From NCBI RefSeq assembly GCF_035944355.1, contig NZ_DASZBH010000004.1, positions 248,001-312,000 on the forward strand: DNA of 64,000 bases, written 5' to 3'. This stretch comes from Frateuria_A sp035944355 (GTDB lineage: Bacteria > Pseudomonadota > Gammaproteobacteria > Xanthomonadales > Rhodanobacteraceae). How positions within the stretch are numbered: position 1 is the first letter of the stretch; every line of letters starts with the position of its first letter. Below, in pieces: positions 17,079-24,335 of this stretch. A model generated the notes under the pieces. That model saw only the letters and a list, made by a program, of their open reading frames with translations. It did no database searches and was not told the origin of the DNA. The position numbers and the translations under genes were made by a program.

Positions 17079-18854
17079 CTAGACCAGCGCCGGGATGCTG
17101 GCCGCGCCTGCCTCGATGGCCGCGCGATGCGCAGCGCAGCGCGGCAACAGCCGCGCGAAGTAGAACCGCGCGGTGTCGCGCTTGGCCTGCTTGAACGCGG
17201 CCGATTGCGGGCTGCGCTCGGCCGCCGCCACGCTGCGCGCCCATACGTAGGCCAGCGCCACGTAGCCGGAGTAATAGAGGTAGTCCACCGCGGCCGCGCC
17301 CAGCTCTTCGGGATGGGCCTGCGCACGCTCGGCCAGGGCAACCGTCAGCGCCTGCCAGTCCTTGGCGGCCCTGCCCAGCGGCGCGAGGAACTCGGCCAAG
17401 GCGGTCTCACCCGCATGCTGCTGGCAGAAACCGCCGATCTCTTCCAGGAAGTGGCGGAAGCCGGCGCCCTTGAGCTGCATGATCTTGCGGCCCAGCAGAT
17501 CCATCGCCTGGATGCCCGTGGTGCCCTCGTACAGCGTGATGATGCGGGCGTCGCGCACGAACTGCTCGACGCCGTTCTCGGTGATGTAGCCGTGGCCGCC
17601 GTAGATCTGCACGGCCTCCTTGACGCTCTCCTGCGCCAGCTCGGTGAGCACGCCCTTGACGATCGGGATCAGGAACGCCACCAGCTCGCCGGCCCTGGCG
17701 CGCGCGGCCTCGTCGGCGGCGCGTTCCTCGACGTCCAGCTGCAGCGCGGCGTAGAGCATCAGCGCGCGGCCACCCTCGACGATGGCGCGCTGGGTGAGCA
17801 GCATGCGACGCACGTCCGGGTGCACCACCAGCGGATCGGCCGGCTTGTCCGGGAAGACCGGGCCGCTCAGCGCGCGGCCCTGCAGGCGCTCGCGCGCGTA
17901 GTTGAGGCTGTTCTGCAGGGCGCGTTCGGCCAGACCCACGCCTTGCACGCCGACCGCCAGGCGCGCCGCGTTCATCATGGTGAACATGCCGAACAGGCCC
18001 TTGTGCGGCTGGCCGACGAGCCAGCCCTCGGCGCCGTCGAAGTTCATCACGCAGGTGGGCGAGGCGTGGATGCCCATCTTGTGCTCGATGGCGCCGGCCG
18101 CGACCGCATTGCGCTCGCCCATCGAGCCGTCGCGCGCCACCTTGAACTTGGGCACCACGAACAGCGAGATGCCGCGGCTGCCGGCCGGCGCGTCCGGCAG
18201 ACGGGCCAGCACCAGGTGCACGATGTTTTCGCTGAGGTCGTGCTCGCCGGCGGTGATGAAGATCTTGGTGCCGGTGACCTTGTAGCTGCCGTCGCCGACG
18301 GGCTCGGCGCGGGTCTTGAGCAAGCCCAGGTCGGAGCCGGCCTGCGGTTCGGTCAGGCACATGCTGCCGCACCAGCGGCCCTCGACCATGGGCTTGAGGA
18401 ACACGTCCTTCTGCCAGTCGTCACCGTGCAGCTGCAGCGCGTGCGCCGCGCCCTGGCTGAGCAGCGGGTAGTTGCCCCAGGCCAGGTTGGCCGAGTCCAG
18501 CATCTCCTTCACCGCCACGCCGATCAGTTCCGGCAGCGCCTGGCCGCCCATGGCTTCGGGCATGGTGAGGCCGGCCCAGCCGCCCTCGACGTAGGTGCGG
18601 TACGCCTCCTTGAAGCCCTTGGGCGTGGTCACCGTGGCGGTGGCCTTGTCGAAGAGGCAACCCTCGGCGTCGGCCGGCCCGTTGAGCGGCGCGAGCACCT
18701 GCTCGTTGAAGCGCGCGGCCTCCTCCAGCACGGCGTCGAGCAGGTCGCGGGTGTGGCCCTCGCCGCCCTCGAGCGCGGTCAGCGTGGGCTCGGCGCCCAG
18801 CAGGTCGTGCAGCACGAAGCGCAGGTCGTCGAGCGGGGCCTTGTAGATCGTCAT
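17079..18854 (-). CDS. Acyl-CoA dehydrogenase, 590-residue class
   Basis: A 591-residue FAD enzyme that introduces a 2,3 double bond into acyl-CoA thioesters. The order is an N-terminal extension typical of the long class (MTIYKAPLDDLRFVLHDL), then helical N-domain, beta-domain (GSMCLTEPQAGSDLG, GTKIFITAGEHD), C-domain with the presumed catalytic glutamate in LYEGTTGIQAMDLLGRK, and an extra C-terminal helical domain. This layout matches 3-methylmercaptopropionyl-CoA dehydrogenase-like and FadE-like enzymes; the substrate cannot be fixed. It lies 20 bases behind a lipoprotein gene on the same strand, so both are likely cotranscribed. Confidence 0.92.
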   Translation of the reverse strand: MTIYKAPLDDLRFVLHDLLGAEPTLTALEGGEGHTRDLLDAVLEEAARFNEQVLAPLNGPADAEGCLFDKATATVTTPKGFKEAYRTYVEGGWAGLTMPEAMGGQALPELIGVAVKEMLDSANLAWGNYPLLSQGAAHALQLHGDDWQKDVFLKPMVEGRWCGSMCLTEPQAGSDLGLLKTRAEPVGDGSYKVTGTKIFITAGEHDLSENIVHLVLARLPDAPAGSRGISLFVVPKFKVARDGSMGERNAVAAGAIEHKMGIHASPTCVMNFDGAEGWLVGQPHKGLFGMFTMMNAARLAVGVQGVGLAERALQNSLNYARERLQGRALSGPVFPDKPADPLVVHPDVRRMLLTQRAIVEGGRALMLYAALQLDVEERAADEAARARAGELVAFLIPIVKGVLTELAQESVKEAVQIYGGHGYITENGVEQFVRDARIITLYEGTTGIQAMDLLGRKIMQLKGAGFRHFLEEIGGFCQQHAGETALAEFLAPLGRAAKDWQALTVALAERAQAHPEELGAAAVDYLYYSGYVALAYVWARSVAAAERSPQSAAFKQAKRDTARFYFARLLPRCAAHRAAIEAGAASIPALV

Positions 18855-18874
18855 CGGGTATTCCTCGGGTGAAG

Positions 18875-19354
18875 TCAGCGCCAGGTATGGGCGATGCCGG
18901 GGACGGGCGAGAGCCAGTCCTTGCCGGAGAAGTCGAAATCGCGCGGCGCCTTTTCCTGCTCGGGCTTGGCGCGCACGCTGCCGGAAAGGGTGTAGGGCAG
19001 GGCGCCGGCGCTGCCCTTGGCGGCGCTCGCGGCCAGTGCGCGGCTCATGGCGGCGGTGGGCAATACGTCGATCTGCACCACGTCGCCCGCGAAGGCGGGG
19101 ATGTCGCGGTCGAAACTGCCGTGCACGCGCACCGGCACGCTGTCGGCCATGGCGAGCTGGCCGTCCAGCTCGGTGAAGTCCATGCCGCCGTAGCTGTTGT
19201 TCTGGATGCGTACGGTCAGGCGCCAGGCGCCGCCGGGCGTGAGCACCAGCTGCTGGATGCTCAGCGTCGGCGGGAAGACGCTCTTGCGCGGCGGGCCGCA
19301 GGCGATCAGGGCCAGGGCCAGCGGCAGCAGGACGATCCAGCGCAGGAAACGCAT
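18875..19354 (-). CDS. LEA14-like (WHy domain) lipoprotein
   Basis: A 159-residue protein with a lipoprotein signal (LALIACG, Cys19), so it should be lipid-anchored in the periplasm. The mature region (TLSIQQLVLTPGGAWRLTV, IQNNSYGGMDF) has the pattern of the LEA type 2 / WHy beta-sandwich seen in small bacterial lipoproteins. No enzymatic motif is visible. It precedes the acyl-CoA dehydrogenase gene by 20 bases. Its functional link to fatty-acid oxidation, if any, is unknown. Confidence 0.75.
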   Translation of the reverse strand: MRFLRWIVLLPLALALIACGPPRKSVFPPTLSIQQLVLTPGGAWRLTVRIQNNSYGGMDFTELDGQLAMADSVPVRVHGSFDRDIPAFAGDVVQIDVLPTAAMSRALAASAAKGSAGALPYTLSGSVRAKPEQEKAPRDFDFSGKDWLSPVPGIAHTWR

Positions 19355-19369
19355 CGGAAGGCTCTCCCA

Positions 19370-19379
19370 AACGATCGTT
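19370..19379. promoter_or_regulatory. AACGATCGTT palindrome in the divergent promoter region
   Basis: A perfect 10-bp palindrome 15 bases before the lipoprotein start codon, with a TAGAAT-like -10 sequence a little upstream on the minus strand. Such sites are common operators of TetR-type regulators, but no regulator gene lies nearby, so this is a candidate only. Confidence 0.3.
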
Positions 19380-19508
19380 CGAATTTTCCGATTCTAACCA
19401 CAGCCGGCACGTTCGCGTCAGCGCAAGCGGCCGCGGCGGTTATTACGGTTTCGCCGGGCGCGCGGAGCAGGCATCATCAGCGTCTTTCGTTCGAAGGCCC
19501 TCCCCCGC

Positions 19509-19976
19509 ATGCTCCGCCGCTACGTCGCCCGCCGCTCCCCCATCCACGGCAATGGCGTGTTCGCCACCGCGCCGATCAAGAAGGGCGAGGAGATCGTCCA
19601 GTACAAGGGAACGCTGATGACCCACGCCGAGGCCGACGCCATGTACGGCGACGGCGGCGAGACGGGCCACACCTTCCTGTTCACGCTCAACGACGACTAC
19701 ATCATCGACGCCAACCGCAAGGGCAACACCGCGCGCTGGATCAACCACAGCTGCGCGCCCAACTGCCGCGCCGTGGTGGAAGAGAGCGAAAGCGCCGACC
19801 CGCGCAAGGATCGCGTGCTGATCGAGGCGACCCGTGACATCGAGCCGGGCGAGGAACTGACCTACGACTATGGCATCGTGCTGGACGTGCCCTACACCGC
19901 ACGGCTGAAGAAGCTGTGGCAGTGCCTGTGCGGCGCGCCCAACTGCACGGGCACGCTGCTCAAGCCCAAGCGGTAA
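19509..19976 (+). CDS. SET-domain protein-lysine methyltransferase
   Basis: A 155-residue stand-alone SET protein. The N-terminal RRSPIHGNGVFATAPI, the SAM-binding RWINHSCAPNC and the C-terminal LTYDYG are the canonical SET motifs. The tail CLCGAPNCTG is a compact post-SET zinc site (CxC plus a later Cys). It should transfer methyl groups from SAM to lysines of unknown target proteins. SET proteins are mainly eukaryotic; compact versions occur in Xanthomonadales and chlamydiae, where chromatin or ribosomal proteins are proposed targets. It is transcribed away from the lipoprotein operon. Confidence 0.9.
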   Translation: MLRRYVARRSPIHGNGVFATAPIKKGEEIVQYKGTLMTHAEADAMYGDGGETGHTFLFTLNDDYIIDANRKGNTARWINHSCAPNCRAVVEESESADPRKDRVLIEATRDIEPGEELTYDYGIVLDVPYTARLKKLWQCLCGAPNCTGTLLKPKR

Positions 19977-20059
19977 CTTGCTCCCCTGCTAACACCCGAA
20001 CGACGCGCACAAGACGCGCCGTGCGCCATCCTCCGCGCTTTACTCGCAGGAGGTTCGCC

Positions 20060-20608
20060 ATGGATGCATCAAAGAAGCTCAACGGTCGCGCCGTCGCGGT
20101 GCTGGCCACCGACGGCTTCGAGTATTCCGAGCTCACCGAACCGAAGCGGCTGCTGGAAGAGGCAGGCGCCGAGGTCACCGTGATCGCGCCCGGCGACGCG
20201 AAGGAGATCAAGGGCTGGAAGGGCGGCGATTGGGCCGGCAGCGTGCCGGTGGACGTGAAGCTCAGCGAAGCGGACGTCTCCGATTACGACGCGCTGGTGC
20301 TGCCAGGGGGCGTGATCAACCCCGACAAGCTGCGCACCCAGCCGGCCGCGGTCGAGCTGGTGCAGGCCTTCGCCCAGGCGGGCAAGACGGTGGCGGCGAT
20401 CTGCCATGGCCCGTGGACGCTGATCAACGCCGACCAGGTACAGGGCCGCAAGGTCACCTCCTGGCCTTCGTTGCGGCAGGACCTGGAGAACGCTGGCGCG
20501 AAGTGGGAGGACCGCGAAGTGGTGCGCGACGGCAACCTGATCACCAGCCGCAAGCCGGATGACATTCCGGCGTTCGCCAATGCGGTGATCGAGGCGCTGG
20601 CGGGGTGA
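20060..20608 (+). CDS. DJ-1/PfpI family protein (YhbO/YajL-like)
   Basis: A 182-residue type 1 glutamine-amidotransferase-like protein. The nucleophile is Cys115 followed by His116 in AAICHGPW, and the conserved acidic residue is Glu21 in DGFEYSEL. The family includes PfpI protease and E. coli YhbO, which protect against stress and have been reported as deglycase or protease; which applies here cannot be told. GCAGGAGG lies 8 bases before the ATG. It is a single gene between the SET gene and a repeat. Confidence 0.9.
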   Translation: MDASKKLNGRAVAVLATDGFEYSELTEPKRLLEEAGAEVTVIAPGDAKEIKGWKGGDWAGSVPVDVKLSEADVSDYDALVLPGGVINPDKLRTQPAAVELVQAFAQAGKTVAAICHGPWTLINADQVQGRKVTSWPSLRQDLENAGAKWEDREVVRDGNLITSRKPDDIPAFANAVIEALAG

Positions 20609-20680
20609 CGTTGCGCCACCCGGCCCCGCGGGGAAGAGGTTGCCCGAATCTCGTTGGTCAGGCTTGTCGCGAGCCCCGGC

Positions 20681-20720
20681 CCCTCACCCCGACCCTCTCC
20701 CCGTAGGGGAGAGGGAGCTG
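20681..20720 (+). repeat. CCCTCACCCCGACCCTCTCCCC palindromic repeat, copy 3
   Basis: Full-length form: a CCCTCACCCCGA head, arms CCCTCTCCCC and GGGGAGAGGG, then AGCTG. It fills the gap between convergent genes. The same head and tail recur at 61516-61570. Confidence 0.75.
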
Positions 20721-20770
20721 ATCCGTCGTCCGGGTTGTTTGGCCAGGCTCAGGATCGGGCGAGGGCAAGG

Positions 20771-22810
20771 TCAATCCTCGTCCACGTGCGGCTTCCAGGC
20801 CTCGGACAGTTGCTTCTGCACCGGCGGGGGCACCGGCTCGTAGTGGGAAAGGTCCAGGCTGTAGCGCCCGCGTCCGCCGGTCATCGCCTTCAGTTCGGTG
20901 GGATAGTCGGTCAGCTCGGCCAGCGGCGCCTGCGCGCGGATCAGCAGCTCGCCGCCGCGCTGCGAGTCGGTGCCCATGATGCGCGCGCGCTTGCCCGCCA
21001 GGCTGCCGGTGACGTCGCCCACGCTGGTTTCGGGGATGGCCACCTCCACGTCCACGATCGGCTCCAGCACGATCGGTCGCGCCTTGCCCACCGCATCCAT
21101 GAAAGCCTTTTTGCCCGCGCTGACGAAGGCCACTTCCTTGGAATCGACCGGGTGGTACTTGCCGTCGTACACGGTCACGCGCAGGTCCTGCATCGGGTAG
21201 CCGGCGATCGCGCCGCACTCCATCGCCTGGCGCACGCCCTTCTCGATCGCCGGCAGATATTGATTGGGGATCACGCCGCCCTTGACCTCGTCGACGAACT
21301 CGAAGCCCCCGCCGCGGTCCAGCGGCTCCACCCGCAGGAACACCTCGCCGAACTGGCCGGCGCCGCCGGTCTGTTTCTTGTGCCGGTGGTGGCCGTCGGC
21401 GTGCGCGGCGATGGTCTCGCGGTAGGCGATGCGCGGCGGGTGCGTATCCACTTCCACGCCATAGCGCTCGCGCATGCGCTCGAGCACCACCTTGAGGTGC
21501 AGTTCGGACAGCCCGCGCACCACCGTCTCGTTGAGTTCCTTGTGGTGCTCGGTGCGCAGGCAGGGGTCTTCCTCGGCCAGCCGCGCCAGCGCCTGCGAGA
21601 GTTTCTGCTCCTGGCCCTTGTGCCGGGGCGTGAGCGCCAGCCCGAACATCGGCTGCGGGAAATCCATCGGCGCCAGGCGGATGGCGTCCTCCTCGTGCGA
21701 GTCGTGCAGCACGGCGTCGAAGTGGATTTCCTCCACCTTGGCCACCGCGGCGATGTCGCCCGGGATGGCCCGCTCGATCTCCACGTGCGCCTTGCCGCTG
21801 AGGCGGAACAGGTGGCCCACCTTGAACGGCTTGCGGCCGTCGTCGACGAACAGCTGGGTATCGCGGCGGACGGTGCCCTGCCACACGCGGAACACGCCGA
21901 GCTTGCCCACGAACGGGTCGTTGACGATCTTGAACACGTCGGCGACGACGTGCCTCGCCGGATCGGCGTTGACCGTGATCGCCTCGCCCTCGGCGTTGAC
22001 GAACGGCGGCGGGTTGCCCTCGGCCGGATTGGGCAGCAGGCGCTCGGCCAGCTCCAGGAACTGCGCCACGCCCACCCCGGTACGGGCGCTGACGAAGCAG
22101 ATCGGCACCAGGTGCCCTTCGCGCAGGCATTGCTCGAAGGCATCGTGCAACTGCTCGCGGCCGAGCGCGGCCTCGCCCTCGTCGAGATAGGCATCCATGG
22201 TCTTTTCGTTGATCTCGACCACCTGGTCGACGATCTGCTGGTGCGCCGCCGCCAGCGAGGAGAAGTCGGTCGCGCCCTCGGCGTGGAAGAAGCAGTCCAG
22301 CACCTGCTTGCCGCCTTGCGCGGGCAGGTTGACGGGCAGGCACTCGGGGCCGAACTCCTCGCGCAGCGCGTCGACCAGGGCCGACAGCCGCGCGCCCTCG
22401 AAATCGATCTTGTTCACCACCAGCACGCGCGCCAGGCCGCGCGCGCGGGCGCGCTCCATCATGCGCCGCGTGCCGTGCTCGATGCCGTTGGTGGCGTTGA
22501 CCACGATCGCCACCGTTTCCACCGCGGCGAAGGTCGACAGCGTGCCGCCGCGGAAATCGGCATAGCCGGCGGTGTCGATCAGGTTGATGTGGCAGCCCTC
22601 GCGGTCGATGCCGGCGATGGCGCTGTCGATGGAATGGCCGCGTGCCTTCTCCTGCACGTCGGTATCCGACTGGGTGGTGCCGCGCTCGACCGAGCCCTGC
22701 GCCTGGATCACGCCGCCGGCATGCAGCAAGGCCTCGAACAGGGTGGTCTTGCCGGCGCCGGCGTGGCCGGCGAGCGCGATGTTGCGGATGTTTTCCGTGC
22801 TGTACGACAC
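20771..22810 (-). CDS. EF-G-like translational GTPase (second EF-G paralogue)
   Basis: A 679-residue GTPase with EF-G domain order. G1 is GHAGAGKTT, G3 is DTAGYADF and G4 is NKIDFEG. Domain II follows near residue 270, then domains III to V (HHKELNETVVRGLSELHLK, GGVIPNQYLPAIEKGV). It is shorter than canonical EF-G (about 700) and lacks the usual str-operon context. It therefore belongs to the divergent EF-G-like group rather than being the main elongation factor. Its start is a GTG with GGAGGG upstream. The role is unknown; a recycling or stress factor is possible. Confidence 0.88.
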   Translation of the reverse strand: MSYSTENIRNIALAGHAGAGKTTLFEALLHAGGVIQAQGSVERGTTQSDTDVQEKARGHSIDSAIAGIDREGCHINLIDTAGYADFRGGTLSTFAAVETVAIVVNATNGIEHGTRRMMERARARGLARVLVVNKIDFEGARLSALVDALREEFGPECLPVNLPAQGGKQVLDCFFHAEGATDFSSLAAAHQQIVDQVVEINEKTMDAYLDEGEAALGREQLHDAFEQCLREGHLVPICFVSARTGVGVAQFLELAERLLPNPAEGNPPPFVNAEGEAITVNADPARHVVADVFKIVNDPFVGKLGVFRVWQGTVRRDTQLFVDDGRKPFKVGHLFRLSGKAHVEIERAIPGDIAAVAKVEEIHFDAVLHDSHEEDAIRLAPMDFPQPMFGLALTPRHKGQEQKLSQALARLAEEDPCLRTEHHKELNETVVRGLSELHLKVVLERMRERYGVEVDTHPPRIAYRETIAAHADGHHRHKKQTGGAGQFGEVFLRVEPLDRGGGFEFVDEVKGGVIPNQYLPAIEKGVRQAMECGAIAGYPMQDLRVTVYDGKYHPVDSKEVAFVSAGKKAFMDAVGKARPIVLEPIVDVEVAIPETSVGDVTGSLAGKRARIMGTDSQRGGELLIRAQAPLAELTDYPTELKAMTGGRGRYSLDLSHYEPVPPPVQKQLSEAWKPHVDED

Positions 22811-23086
22811 GATGCGACCCTCCTCTACTTAAGGCACGGTCTCGCAGGGCATGAACGGCGCCGCACGAGGCCGCGCTTGGCGGCTGACGATGGCGGGTCG
22901 TCATGGTCGTCCTGGGGCGCCGAGGCGGCGCGGGCGGGGCGGTCATGGCGGGATGCGGCGGGTGCCGCCTGCGTAGCCTTGTGCCATCCGGTCGCCTGGT
23001 CAAGCGGCATCGCGTGGGGAACCGAAGCGCTCACGTGATGGTCTTGCGAAGGCGGGCACGATGAGGCGCCCGTTTTTCCGCACGCT

Positions 23087-23101
23087 AAGGAACTCCCCAT
23101 C
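23087..23101 (+). promoter_or_regulatory. Shine-Dalgarno AAGGA followed by an ATC codon
   Basis: AAGGA at 23087-23091 stands 7 bases before ATC at 23099. ATC is in frame with the proline-rich gene listed from 23195, and the 32 intervening codons are open and read like protein. No ATG, GTG or TTG with a good ribosome site exists in this interval. Initiation at ATC would be rare and is only proposed. Confidence 0.35.
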
Positions 23102-23194
23102 GTTTCCCCACCGCAGGTCGAGCCCCATCGCTGGAATGCGCCGCAGCACCCACGGCGCGGCCTGGCTCCGCTGGACGAGGACACGCGTGCGCTG

Positions 23195-24082
23195 TTGCGC
23201 GCGCGGCGGGAGCGCACGCCGCCGCGCGAGCCGTGGCGCTTCCGCCTGGCGTTCGGCGCGATGCTCGCGTTGCACGGCCTGTTCGCCGTCGTCGTGTGGT
23301 GGGAAATGCGGCCGCGGCCGGTGCACGAAGTGATGCACGTGCGGCTGGACGACGCTTTGCAGGTGCGCTTCATCGAGCGTCCGACGCGCGCCGCACCTGC
23401 ACCGCCGCCGTCGCTTCCTCCGCCACCGCCACCACCCGCGGTTCCGCGCGTCGTGCACGAGCCGCCGGCCAAGGGAGCGATGACGGCCAGCCTGCCGGCG
23501 CCGGCTCCCTCGCCCAAGCCCACGCTGCACCTGTTCGACCGCACCGGCCAGCCGTTGCTGCCCGCCGCTGCCGCCAGCGCCGCGCCCACGCCCACGCCCG
23601 GCTACGTCCAGCGCATGCCGCAGGGCGACGCGCAGGTGATGCGCCACGAGGATCCGGTCAGGTACCAACCCACGCGCTTCGACAAGGATTTCCCGCCGCC
23701 GGACGAAACCCTCCTGGGGCAGGGCCTGCGCAGCGTCCTGCGTGCCACCCACACCGGCGAGAAGAAGTCCGTCGACCTCGGCCACGGCGTGCACCTGAAG
23801 TGCAAGACCGTGCTCGGCATCCCCACCCCCGATTGCGTCATGCCGCCCGCGCCGCCGTCGAAGAAGGACGGCGACGAGCGCCTCGACATGGCCCCGGCGC
23901 CGCTGGCGAAGGAACTGCAGCCGCCCCGGCGCGCGCTGTCCGAATGCATCGCGCTCTATCGCGACGGCAAGCCGCTGCCGCACGGCTGTCCGGTGGATAC
24001 GCCCCAGCGTGCGGTCGACGCCGAATGCGGCCAAGCGCGGCAGGCCGGCAAGCCGCTGCCGGCGCATTGCCGCAAGCCGTAG
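23195..24082 (+). CDS. Proline-rich single-pass membrane protein, paralogue 1
   Basis: A 295-residue protein from the TTG at 23195 (327 residues if it starts at ATC 23099). A basic N-terminus leads into one membrane helix (FGAMLALHGLFAVVVWW). A segment resembling the TonB start (VRLDDALQVRFIERP) and a proline-rich, periplasm-spanning stretch follow. The C-terminal domain has YQPTRFDKDF, LRSVLRATHT and VHLKCKTVLG, then cysteine pairs (ALSECIALY, HGCPVD, VDAECGQ). The architecture is TonB-like, but the C-terminal domain is not the TonB fold I recognise. The next gene has the same plan and a related C-terminal domain, so the two are paralogues. Function unknown. Confidence 0.75.
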   Translation: MRARRERTPPREPWRFRLAFGAMLALHGLFAVVVWWEMRPRPVHEVMHVRLDDALQVRFIERPTRAAPAPPPSLPPPPPPPAVPRVVHEPPAKGAMTASLPAPAPSPKPTLHLFDRTGQPLLPAAAASAAPTPTPGYVQRMPQGDAQVMRHEDPVRYQPTRFDKDFPPPDETLLGQGLRSVLRATHTGEKKSVDLGHGVHLKCKTVLGIPTPDCVMPPAPPSKKDGDERLDMAPAPLAKELQPPRRALSECIALYRDGKPLPHGCPVDTPQRAVDAECGQARQAGKPLPAHCRKP

Positions 24083-24120
24083 GGCCTACGGCAAGTTCGA
24101 GCAAGGACAAACACAAGGCG

Positions 24121-24265
24121 GTGCTCCCCCCGTTTCCGGGTGAAGGTGCCCGACCTGCCGGCGCAGGAGCGCCGGCGGAACGGCGAAGCCGGCTCCGAAG
24201 GGGCGAGCGTCATGGATGACGCAAGTAAGGCTGATGGCCGAGATCGGTACGGGATCCCTCACTCC
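24121..24265 (-). repeat. Dispersed ~125-bp intergenic repeat, copy B (inverted)
   Basis: Reverse complement aligns with 12315-12445. Conserved blocks are GCGTCATCCATGAC, CTCGCCCC, GGCGCTCCTGC and a closing CACCTTC-CCGG-AAACGGGG segment. The closing block also resembles 6543-6570 and the reverse complement of 5-30. It fills most of the 253-base gap between the two proline-rich genes. Confidence 0.55.
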
Positions 24266-24335
24266 AGCTCGCGCCCAAGCGAGCCCCCGCCCGCACACCG
24301 TCTGACCCCTCCACCCCGCAGGCTACACTTCCGCC

